Made by a program: the position numbers and the translations under genes | Source: a bacterium | Lineage (GTDB): Bacteria; Babelota; Babeliae; Babelales; Vermiphilaceae | Length of the DNA: 52,326 nucleotides | Direction of reading: 5' to 3' | NCBI GenBank assembly: GCA_021777215.1 | Contig: JAJYDS010000008.1 | Span: 1 to 52,326, forward strand | The notes under the pieces: model-generated | Told to the model about the DNA's origin: nothing | Databases searched by the model: none | Seen by the model: the letters and a program-made list of their open reading frames with translations, nothing else | Shown: positions 17,146 through 25,403 of the stretch, piece by piece | Layout of the letters: each line of letters begins with the position of its first letter | How positions within the stretch are numbered: the stretch's first letter is position 1

Positions 17146-18915
17146 ATGCGCCAATATGAAAGAACGGTGTTCTGTGGTGCGGTGACAACCGCTCAGTTAG
17201 AAAAGAATGTTGCACTTTGTGGATGGGTGCATAAACGGCGTGATTTTGGTAACCTTATTTTTGTTGATTTACGTGATCGTAGTGGCCTTATACAGCTTGT
17301 TTTTAACCCTACCACTTCACCGCAAGCTCACGCGGATGCTCATGCCCTGCGTTCTGAGTTTGTTATTGCGGTGACCGGTGTAGTGACTCCTCGAGCCCCT
17401 GGCATGATAAATTCTGATTTGCCAACAGGTCAGTGGGAAGTGCAAGTTGAATCGTTAACTATATTAAATAAAGCAAAAGTATTGCCCTTTTCTCCAGAAG
17501 ATACCCAAGTTGATGAAGAGATGCGATTAAAATATCGCTATATCGATCTTCGGCGCCCTGTGATGCATGAGAATTTGGCACTGCGTAGCAAGGTGTTATT
17601 TGCAGCACGTGAATTCTTCATCAAAGAAGATTTTTGGGAAATTGAAACGCCTATTTTGACTAAAAATACCCCTGAAGGCGCCCGAGAGTTTTTAGTGCCA
17701 TCGCGCGGTGCTAAAGGAGAGTTTTACGCCCTACCTCAATCGCCTCAAATGTACAAACAGTTATTGATGGCCAGTGGTATTGAACGCTATTTCCAAATAG
17801 CGCGCTGCTTTCGTGACGAAAATACGCGTGCGGATAGGCAGCCAGAATTTACTCAACTTGATCTTGAGATGTCATTTGTGCAAGAGAGCGACGTAATCGA
17901 TCTTATGGAGCGACTTTTTGCTTTTCTTTGGAAAAGAATATTTGCTCAAGAATTGCCCATTCCTTTTATGCGTATGACGTATGATCGAGCTTTTGCCGAG
18001 TACGGTAATGACAAGCCAGATATGCGTTTTGAGAATACGATTCATGACTGTACGCCGCTTTTTAAAAATACTGAGCTTTCTTTTTTGCATGCCGTGCTTG
18101 ATAAGGGTGGTAAAATCGGCGGTATTCATTTAGCCAATACGCAATTTACCCGCTCAGAAATAGATGGCTGGAGCGATAGAGTAAAAGAACTTGGTGGGCA
18201 AGGGTTATTGTGGGTGCGCATTAAAGAAGATGGTTCGCTTGAATCTCCTGTTGCCAAGTTTTTACCAAGTACTTTTTTTGAGTCGGCATGCCAGGTATTT
18301 TCTGGCCTTGGCCCGAATAGTATTCTGTTTATGGTTGCTGGCGAGTATAAGCCTACTTGGGAATTGTTGGGAAAATTACGCTTAGCTCTGGGTGAACAAT
18401 TGGGGCTTATTCCAGCAGGACAGTTTAAATTTTTATGGGTTACTGATTTTCCCCTTTTTGAATACGATGAACAAAGCAAACAATGGAGCGCCGTTCACCA
18501 TCCATTTACTTCACCGCAAGCGGGCTGGGAAACGCAAGAATTGGGACAAATGAAAGCGCGTGCCTATGATGTGATACTCAATGGTATTGAGTTGGGCGGT
18601 GGGTCTATCCGTATTCATGATGCGCAGATGCAAGATAAAGTGTTTGACTTGATTGGTTTGACAAAACAACAAGCTCAAAAAAAATTTGGCTTCTTACTTG
18701 AGGCGATGGAACTTGGTTTTCCGCCACAAGGAGGTTTAGCCATTGGTGTTGATCGTTTTATTATGCTGCTCACGGGAAGCAAATCTATTCGTGAAGTGAT
18801 AGCATTTCCAAAAACGGCGAGCGCCTACGATTTGCTCATGGAGAGTCCAACAATTGTTCCCGAGGAGCAATTAAAGGACTATGGTTTGTGCGTTATTCGT
18901 AAAAAAGAAAAATAG
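17146..18915 (+). CDS. aspS: Aspartyl-tRNA synthetase (bacterial type)
   Basis: Class IIb synthetase of 589 residues from ATG 17146, which follows GGGGAAA; a TTG seven codons earlier is not preferred. The N-terminal OB-fold anticodon domain includes LCGWVHKRRDFGNLIFVDLR. Motif 2 contains CFRDENTRADRQPEFTQLD and motif 3 contains GLAIGVDRFIMLLTG. The bacterial GAD insertion occupies about residues 285-420, making this the bacterial rather than the archaeal type. Whether it charges only tRNA-Asp or also tRNA-Asn cannot be told from motifs alone, but asnS in the same window makes a discriminating role likely. Confidence 0.97.
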   Translation: MRQYERTVFCGAVTTAQLEKNVALCGWVHKRRDFGNLIFVDLRDRSGLIQLVFNPTTSPQAHADAHALRSEFVIAVTGVVTPRAPGMINSDLPTGQWEVQVESLTILNKAKVLPFSPEDTQVDEEMRLKYRYIDLRRPVMHENLALRSKVLFAAREFFIKEDFWEIETPILTKNTPEGAREFLVPSRGAKGEFYALPQSPQMYKQLLMASGIERYFQIARCFRDENTRADRQPEFTQLDLEMSFVQESDVIDLMERLFAFLWKRIFAQELPIPFMRMTYDRAFAEYGNDKPDMRFENTIHDCTPLFKNTELSFLHAVLDKGGKIGGIHLANTQFTRSEIDGWSDRVKELGGQGLLWVRIKEDGSLESPVAKFLPSTFFESACQVFSGLGPNSILFMVAGEYKPTWELLGKLRLALGEQLGLIPAGQFKFLWVTDFPLFEYDEQSKQWSAVHHPFTSPQAGWETQELGQMKARAYDVILNGIELGGGSIRIHDAQMQDKVFDLIGLTKQQAQKKFGFLLEAMELGFPPQGGLAIGVDRFIMLLTGSKSIREVIAFPKTASAYDLLMESPTIVPEEQLKDYGLCVIRKKEK

Positions 18916-18939
18916 TTTTTTAGTCTGATTTTGCTAAAG

Positions 18940-18995
18940 ACTCTCTGGTATTGATAACAAAAGTAGTGTTTTTCATGCCAGGGAGTTTTCTTTTT
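18940..18995 (+). terminator. Rho-independent terminator of aspS
   Basis: ACTCTCTGG (18940-18948) pairs with CCAGGGAGT (18978-18986) with one G-U, followed by TTTCTTTTT. It lies 25 nt after the aspS stop. Confidence 0.6.
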
Positions 18996-19064
18996 GTTAC
19001 ACTTTTTTATTTTTATGAATAATTTAAGAACAGAGCAGAAAGTAGCAATTTTCAGAAGCTGGGT

Positions 19065-19070
19065 TATAGT
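19065..19070 (+). promoter_or_regulatory. Possible -10 box of eno
   Basis: TATAGT is 29 nt before the eno ATG. No good -35 is seen at the right distance. A promoter is expected here because a terminator separates eno from aspS. Confidence 0.35.
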
Positions 19071-19099
19071 AGGACTAAAAATACTAAAAAGGACAGTAT

Positions 19100-20359
19100 A
19101 TGAAAATCAAAAAAATTGTTGGGAGAGAAATTTTTGACTCACGAGGTATTCCCACACTTGAAGTATCACTTTTTTTGGATGAGGGACAACAGGTTGTGGC
19201 CTCAGTTCCTTCAGGCTTATCTAAAGGTTCTTATGAAGCCTTTGAAATGCGGGATGGAGGTAGACGCTTATTTGGCTTTGGTCTCACCAAAGCGATAGAT
19301 ATTCTCGATAGAGAAATTGCCCCCGTATTAATCGGCAAAGAGCCTGATGTGGTAGCTATGGATTTGGAGATGATTGCGCACGATGGCACTGTTGATAAAT
19401 CAAATTTGGGTGCTAATACGATTTTGGCAGCCAGTATCGCGGTGCTAAAAGCGCAGGCATTAGTCAATGATGTCCAGGCCTATGAGTTAATTGCTCGGCT
19501 TTGTGGTATTGAATCGGTAACTATGCCCTATCCCTTTTTTAATGTTATTAATGGTGGGGTTCATGCTGATAATAAGTTACATGTGCAAGAATTTATGGTT
19601 GTTCCGGTTAATTTGCCGACATTCCGTGCTGCATTTGAAGCGGGTATCACTCTCTTTCATGAACTAAAAGAAGTATTGCATGCGCATGGTAAATCAACCG
19701 CGGTGGGCGACGAAGGTGGCTTTGCGCCTGAGTGTGAAAGCGAGACGGAAGCTTTTGACTGTCTTATGGAGGCTATTGAGCGTACTAAAGAATCATGTGC
19801 AGCACATTTTGTTTTGGCTATTGATGTGGCAGCATCACAATTTTATGACGCAAAAAGCAAGCGTTACGAATGGTATGGCGCTCCTATAACTGCTGATGAT
19901 TTGATTGCTCTGTATGAACAATGGATTTCTCAATACCCTCTTTATGCTATTGAAGATGGGCTTGGAGAACATGATGTTGCTGGATGGCAGCGTATGATGA
20001 AAAAAATTGGCGATAACGTGCAGCTTGTTGGTGACGATCTTTTTGCAACCAATTCAGAACGTATTTGGACCGGTATTGAAAAAAAACTTGCAACAGCGGC
20101 AATAATAAAACCAAATCAGATTGGTACGGTGACCGAGGCTCTTCAAGCAATAGCTCTGTGTAAGGAACATGGCATGAATGTTATCGTTTCTCACCGATCA
20201 GGAGAAACTAATGATTCTTTCATTGCGGATCTTGCACTCGGATCCAATACAGGTGCGCTTAAAGCGGGTGGTTGTTCGCGCGGCGAACGATTGGCAAAAT
20301 ATAATCATTTATTACGCATAGAAGATGCGCTCGTGCTTTCAGCCTTGAACCCGACGTAA
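19100..20359 (+). CDS. eno: Enolase
   Basis: Interconverts 2-phosphoglycerate and phosphoenolpyruvate in glycolysis. The 419 residues carry the catalytic set: VQEFM, GDEGGFAP, the Asp of IDVAAS, IEDGL, GDDLFATN, IIKPNQIGT and SHRSGET. The mobile active-site loop reads SGLSKG at residues 38-43 where most enolases have SGASTG, and the family's AASEF is AASQF. The metal and catalytic ligands are kept, so activity is expected. AAAAAGGA is 6 nt before the ATG. The last 21 bp overlap the end of the convergent secretin gene. tpiA, another glycolytic gene, is at 33 kb. Confidence 0.95.
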   Translation: MKIKKIVGREIFDSRGIPTLEVSLFLDEGQQVVASVPSGLSKGSYEAFEMRDGGRRLFGFGLTKAIDILDREIAPVLIGKEPDVVAMDLEMIAHDGTVDKSNLGANTILAASIAVLKAQALVNDVQAYELIARLCGIESVTMPYPFFNVINGGVHADNKLHVQEFMVVPVNLPTFRAAFEAGITLFHELKEVLHAHGKSTAVGDEGGFAPECESETEAFDCLMEAIERTKESCAAHFVLAIDVAASQFYDAKSKRYEWYGAPITADDLIALYEQWISQYPLYAIEDGLGEHDVAGWQRMMKKIGDNVQLVGDDLFATNSERIWTGIEKKLATAAIIKPNQIGTVTEALQAIALCKEHGMNVIVSHRSGETNDSFIADLALGSNTGALKAGGCSRGERLAKYNHLLRIEDALVLSALNPT

Positions 20360-23224
20360 TGGATTTGGTTCATCTTTTATTAATTCTTTAATTTTATCTG
20401 CTGATGCCGGTTGTTTAGCTGTTGCAATTTGCGTCGTTTTTTGACCGTTGACAGGTTTTGATACAGTTACTTGTGTTTGGCTGTTGCCCTTACTTTCTTC
20501 TTTCGTGGTGGCCGAAATTTGTCCGGCAAGGGTTGTTTTTGGTAACTGTTTGTCTGGGGAGTTTATTTCTTGTTTGTTCACTCCTGTGATGGCGGGTGTT
20601 TTGGATGCAAGTTGAGTTACGGACTTTTCTGTTTTTTCAGATACCATTTTTGGTGATAATTGTGTTGTGACGAGTGTTTCGATTTGTGTTGGTTTAATGG
20701 TGTTTTGCGCCATGATGAGTGGTTCGATATGCTTTGCCTGGTTTTTTTCTACAAAAGATTTTATTTCTGACTCGGTATCCTGAGTGTCAGCTTTGAAGAA
20801 AATGCGGGTAACAGGATCTTTTACCGAATCGAAAAGATCGCCTTGTTCTGCCGACGCTTTGGCGAAATTTACATATTTTTGTGTTTCAGGTGAGACGCCA
20901 CTGCGGAGGTAGGGATGAATAATGATTGGCTGAATAAATACAGTGAGATTTGTTTTTGTTGCTTCTGAATTACGGCCCTTGAAAAACCAACCCAAAATGG
21001 GAATATCCCCCAAAATTGGTGTTTTTCTGATAGTGTCTGTTGTATCACTGCGGAGTAAGCCGCCAATGGCTAAAATATCTTTATCATGTACTATTGCATT
21101 GGTGTAAATATTACGAGTCGTTCTGTTAGCGGCACTATTATTAAGGTATTGGCTGATGTCAATCGTCACCTGCATACTAACCGATTGGGCTTCGCTACTA
21201 ATACGAGGTTTGAGTTTAACCGCTAAGTTGGCGGTTATGTATTTATTTTTTACTGTCGTAGAGCCAGCCGTACCCACTGATTCATCGGGTAAGTTACGTG
21301 ATTCACCAATCACGACAAGTGCTTCCTGGTTGTTGGTGGCTAATACGTGGGGGGCGGAGAGAATTTTTGTTTTGGATATATTTTTTAATATTTGAGCGAA
21401 GCACCAGGTCCTGCCATCATTGTCATTAAATGAAAAGACCATTGAACCAGCAGCGGTATCTGCCGCCTGGCTAGATTTTACCCCGCTTTCATCGAATACA
21501 CCAAGCAGATCGGCATTGATGCTTTTTGGGGTTCCCTGTGTTGGATCCAAAACAAGGCCATCACCATTTGGCGCCATACCAGCTTGAAGTTGTACGTCAC
21601 CAGGTAGAGGTATTTTTGCTGGGTTGCGCAATGAAGCCCCTAATTGTTTTATATCATCTAAAGTAAGGTCAGCGATAATAACTTCTATCAGTACCTGTGG
21701 CTGGGGTTGATCAATTTTTTCAAGCAATTCTCTAAGAACCCTCCAATCATCATAGCGAGCAGCGATAATGAGTTTGTTGCCACCAAATACAGGTGTATTG
21801 CCGCCATCACCTGTGCCAGCGGTTCCTTGATCAAGCATTGCCTTATCTGTCTGAATTATAACATCACCAAAGGTTCGTTGATTGCCCATTTGATTAAGTG
21901 GCGCGCCCTTTGCTTGCCCAGTACCAAGAGCTTTTGCTGAATCGATGACTTTATCAAGAGCTTCTTTTGCCTTATCCGCCTCTAGATATTGTAATTGATA
22001 AATATGTAAAATCGATTTTCCTGATTCGAGTTCTACATCAATATATTTATAAATAAAGTCTTGAATACGCTCAACTGCTTGCGCTTTTCCCAACACAATA
22101 AGCGAGTTTGTGCGTGTATCGGGAATAATCTTTACACTTTTTGAAAAATAGCTTGCATCACTTTGTTTTTTTGTGTCCATGCGATAGCGATCAAAACCTT
22201 CGGTGGTTTTGATGATATTTTCGGTGAATAATTTTGCAATTAATTCCGCAGATGCATGATGGAGTCGAATGACGGCAAGCTTTTCGGCGAAACCTGCTTT
22301 ATCAAGTTCTACCACAATTTTCATAATTGATTTGATGAGATTTGTCTTGGCACTAAAAATAATGCCGTTGGTTGACTGGTCGACTTTATACGAATCTTTT
22401 GGCAGTAGTGAACTGAGGAGTTTATTCAAATCATTATTAGCATCATCAGAAGCTTTGGCATTTGCTAAAAAGTAAACGTATTGAATCTGTTCTTCGCTAT
22501 TGGGAAGGTTTTCTGGTTTTGTGCCGATATAGATTTTTCCTGGTTCGCGCGAGATTGCATCAGTATTTTTTTTAATGACGTACATATCTCCTTTTGGGAG
22601 TAAGCTGTAATTGGCTATACTTAACATAATTCTGAGTAATTCCCAGGCTTGATCTAGGCTTACTTTTTCATCAATCGAGAGCGTCACGCTACTAGTAATA
22701 GCGTCTGCTCCTTGCGGGAGGAGAATGTTACATTCTTTTTTAGCAGATAAAAAATTTATAACATCAACTAACGGTTCATTGTTATACCGGAAGCTGATAA
22801 TTTTTGTTGGATCTTTTTTTGTTTTTTTATGGATTGGTTCGTTCTGTGCGGGGGCGCTTACTGGTTCTATGGCGATATTTTCAGTTATTGAATCTTGGAC
22901 TTCTTGATTATCCGGTTTGGCAATCAGAGAGTCTTGTCCTTTTAATTCTTGCGAGCTGGAGATAACGGGCGAATTTATAGCCTGACTAGCAGCAGCCGTG
23001 TCGGCCGTGTAAGAGTAATGAAAATTACTTAAAAGGCAGAAAATGCCTACAGTTATCAAGAGACTATTTTTTTGAAATAAAACAGTGTTCTTTGTATATA
23101 TACGTGCATTAATTCTGGTTTTCATTGATGAATAATCTCTCTGGTTCTGTTGATAATGGGTACCTATGTCAGATACTACTGTTTTTTGATGCATGGGTAT
23201 GGCGTTGAGTATTTTACTGTTCAT
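20339..23224 (-). CDS. Secretin (GspD/PilQ family), second copy of the operon
   Basis: A 961-residue outer-membrane channel protein. An N0/STN-like domain (about 140-215, IISFRYNNEPLVDVINFLS) is followed by N1-N3-type repeats and the secretin core (about 500-780). The core includes PHVLATNNQEALVVIGES and the hallmark GGLLRS...TPILGDIPILGWFFKGR. A long Thr/Lys/Gln-rich tail follows (about 830-961). A hydrophobic segment at about 55-75 would be the signal peptide if translation starts at Met35 (23122). ATG 23224 has GGAG upstream and lies 5 nt after the previous stop, which suggests coupling. The start is therefore unresolved. It is a paralogue of the other secretin gene in this operon. Confidence 0.9.
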   Translation of the reverse strand: MNSKILNAIPMHQKTVVSDIGTHYQQNQRDYSSMKTRINARIYTKNTVLFQKNSLLITVGIFCLLSNFHYSYTADTAAASQAINSPVISSSQELKGQDSLIAKPDNQEVQDSITENIAIEPVSAPAQNEPIHKKTKKDPTKIISFRYNNEPLVDVINFLSAKKECNILLPQGADAITSSVTLSIDEKVSLDQAWELLRIMLSIANYSLLPKGDMYVIKKNTDAISREPGKIYIGTKPENLPNSEEQIQYVYFLANAKASDDANNDLNKLLSSLLPKDSYKVDQSTNGIIFSAKTNLIKSIMKIVVELDKAGFAEKLAVIRLHHASAELIAKLFTENIIKTTEGFDRYRMDTKKQSDASYFSKSVKIIPDTRTNSLIVLGKAQAVERIQDFIYKYIDVELESGKSILHIYQLQYLEADKAKEALDKVIDSAKALGTGQAKGAPLNQMGNQRTFGDVIIQTDKAMLDQGTAGTGDGGNTPVFGGNKLIIAARYDDWRVLRELLEKIDQPQPQVLIEVIIADLTLDDIKQLGASLRNPAKIPLPGDVQLQAGMAPNGDGLVLDPTQGTPKSINADLLGVFDESGVKSSQAADTAAGSMVFSFNDNDGRTWCFAQILKNISKTKILSAPHVLATNNQEALVVIGESRNLPDESVGTAGSTTVKNKYITANLAVKLKPRISSEAQSVSMQVTIDISQYLNNSAANRTTRNIYTNAIVHDKDILAIGGLLRSDTTDTIRKTPILGDIPILGWFFKGRNSEATKTNLTVFIQPIIIHPYLRSGVSPETQKYVNFAKASAEQGDLFDSVKDPVTRIFFKADTQDTESEIKSFVEKNQAKHIEPLIMAQNTIKPTQIETLVTTQLSPKMVSEKTEKSVTQLASKTPAITGVNKQEINSPDKQLPKTTLAGQISATTKEESKGNSQTQVTVSKPVNGQKTTQIATAKQPASADKIKELIKDEPNPLRRVQG

Positions 23225-23229
23225 ACGCG

Positions 23230-23796
23230 CTACTCCGCAAGCTCAGATTGGGGTGATTTTTTTTGAAGTGTGGCAATAGTGAGTGCTACATCAATGGTTC
23301 GAGGGCGTCTTTTAGAACGGGTTATTTCTAGCTCTTTGGTATACACCAAGCTTTTCTTTTTTTCTATTTCTTCGAGCAAATCACAAACCTGCTTCATGTT
23401 CAGATCGTCAAAAGTTGCTTTAAGAATTACCTCGCGGTAAGTGGTATCTTTATCTACTTGCGAAACATTTATTAATTGGGGGGTTAAAGATAAATTTCTT
23501 AACACGTTTTCAAAATATTGTCTGATTATAAAATCTTTGTTTTCTTCTAGCAGCGCATCTACTTTTTGTTTTTGTTGATCAACAACTTCATTTTTTTCAA
23601 GAATAGTTCTCACTTCTTCGCGTTTTTCATTGACGTAAGAAATTTGTTTTTTAAGTGTACTTACCCGCTTGAGATAAAAAGCAACAAACAAAATAAGCAT
23701 TAAAAAAATTGCCGAAAGCGTTGCAATCAGATAGGTTCGAAATTCTTTTTCATCCAATTCCTGGATGAAGGTACGTATTTTATCAAGAATTTCCAT
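23230..23796 (-). CDS. PilO/GspM-like inner-membrane assembly protein
   Basis: The 188-residue protein has a short cytoplasmic N-terminus, one membrane helix (about 21-42), a coiled coil (about 45-90) and a small alpha/beta periplasmic domain. This is the layout of PilO and GspM, which link the cytoplasmic PilM/GspL module to the secretin. Sequence identity in this family is low, so the call rests on layout and position. Its ATG shares one base with the stop of the pilM/gspL-like gene (TAATG), and the secretin gene begins 5 nt after its own stop. Confidence 0.75.
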   Translation of the reverse strand: MEILDKIRTFIQELDEKEFRTYLIATLSAIFLMLILFVAFYLKRVSTLKKQISYVNEKREEVRTILEKNEVVDQQKQKVDALLEENKDFIIRQYFENVLRNLSLTPQLINVSQVDKDTTYREVILKATFDDLNMKQVCDLLEEIEKKKSLVYTKELEITRSKRRPRTIDVALTIATLQKKSPQSELAE

Positions 23797-25403
23797 TACG
23801 ATTCCTCGCTTTCTTTAAAGCGGAGTTCCACGTTATCAAATCTAATCTCTTGAGGTGGTTCTACTAGGCTGAATATTTTTGAATTATCAAGCGCATGAAT
23901 TAATAATTTGAGTTCAGGAAAATCTTTAACTTGAGCGCTCAAAACTATTTTGTCATCAGTGATGGTGAGTTTGTCGAGGTTAAATCCCAAAGCTGGCGCA
24001 TCGATCAAATTGGTGAGTTCCAGAAGATACTTTAAAAATGGTGCACCTTGGAATACTGAAACAATGTTTTTTTTCTCAGTTAATTTTTCTTTAGCGCTTT
24101 CAATGACATCGTCAAATGAAGTTCCCTCTATATCCTCAAATTTTTCTCTAAGAGCTCCTACAGCTTCTTTTTTGCTTGAGGTAAGAGCAAGATCTAATTT
24201 GCGTGTTTGCAAAAAAGTATGGAGACTTAAAAGGCTAAATAACACAAGAAATAAACTGCCTCCGACAATTATTTGTTTATCAATGATTGTGTTGCTTGTA
24301 TCAGTAAATTGATTTTTGCGCAGATTAAAATCTTCTGTTTCTCTGCAAGGAAGTGCTGTGCTTAGGCTTACTATGGTTGAGCTAGGGGGGGTGGCTACAT
24401 TTTCCAATTTTATCGAACTATTTTCAAAGAGTTTACCGATTTGAAATTTTTCGGTTGCTAGATGCGATTGATTTTCAATGAATAGTTCTATGCCTTTAAT
24501 TTCTGCCCCGCCGCCCAGAAGGATGAGTTTTGTTAGTGCTTGGCTGTTATCTGTCTGCATGGTAAAAGAACTGAGCGTAAAACTAATATCGCGCCAAAAA
24601 GCCGTCAAAGCGGTGTTCATGGCAGCGCTATAGTCAGGATCATCGGGTTTGAGTATGCCAAATCGAATGCTATTTTCGATGATAGTACTTGTAGGTAAAT
24701 GTGTTTGTTCGCTGGCTGTTTTTGCAATCTGTAAGGTGCCATGGGCAAGGGTACGAATGAAGCGCAGTTGCCCGTTTTGGATGTAAGCGATGCGTGTTGC
24801 ATTTTTTCCTATATCAATAAGAGCAGCACCACCAGTAAGTGCAGCATAGGTAGGAATTTTGAGATATAAGCCGTAGAGTGCAAATAAATCGACCGTGATT
24901 ATTTCAGGAGAAACGCCTGCGGCCGCAAATAGTTGAAGATGATTTACTAAATACTGATTTTGTACTGCTGCGACCAAAATCTCTACGCTTTTTTCTTCTT
25001 CATGACGCTTGGTGATGATAAAATCAATTGTCGCATCAGTGAGTTTGAATGGAAGTAACGGTTCTATCTCATAAGGAAGTACTTTTTTTATCTTGTCGTA
25101 TGATAAAAAAGGCAGCCGTAATTCTTTGAAGATAACATATTCGCTCGAGAGCGCCGAATGGATTGAGTCATATGTGTCTAAGGTGTGCAAAATTGTTTGA
25201 ATAGTTTTTGCTGCGCGCTCTTGATAAGAAGAGGCGCCATTTTCAATTTTTTCATCCAGGCATTTTTCAATGGTGGTCGTAGCGCCGGCGCAGCGAATTT
25301 GACTGGCGCTTATATGTGTTTTGCCTATATCAAAGCCAACAACGCGTTTGGGAAAAAGATAGTAATTTTTAATCTGTTCGGGCAAAAAAATATTTTTTAT
25401 CAT
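23796..25403 (-). CDS. PilM-PilN fusion / GspL-like protein
   Basis: The first part (about 1-345) has the actin-like fold of PilM/GspL, with a phosphate-1 motif VVGFDIGKTHISAS and a second nucleotide-binding segment GAALIDIGKNATRIAYI. A membrane helix (about 372-395) and a coiled-coil plus periplasmic domain resembling PilN follow. This combined architecture is what GspL has in type II secretion; type IV pilus systems usually split it into PilM and PilN. It would sit on the inner face of the inner membrane and bind the assembly ATPase, which is not encoded in this window. The start codon overlaps the stop of the upstream secretin gene (ATGA), so translation is probably coupled. Confidence 0.82.
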   Translation of the reverse strand: MIKNIFLPEQIKNYYLFPKRVVGFDIGKTHISASQIRCAGATTTIEKCLDEKIENGASSYQERAAKTIQTILHTLDTYDSIHSALSSEYVIFKELRLPFLSYDKIKKVLPYEIEPLLPFKLTDATIDFIITKRHEEEKSVEILVAAVQNQYLVNHLQLFAAAGVSPEIITVDLFALYGLYLKIPTYAALTGGAALIDIGKNATRIAYIQNGQLRFIRTLAHGTLQIAKTASEQTHLPTSTIIENSIRFGILKPDDPDYSAAMNTALTAFWRDISFTLSSFTMQTDNSQALTKLILLGGGAEIKGIELFIENQSHLATEKFQIGKLFENSSIKLENVATPPSSTIVSLSTALPCRETEDFNLRKNQFTDTSNTIIDKQIIVGGSLFLVLFSLLSLHTFLQTRKLDLALTSSKKEAVGALREKFEDIEGTSFDDVIESAKEKLTEKKNIVSVFQGAPFLKYLLELTNLIDAPALGFNLDKLTITDDKIVLSAQVKDFPELKLLIHALDNSKIFSLVEPPQEIRFDNVELRFKESEES

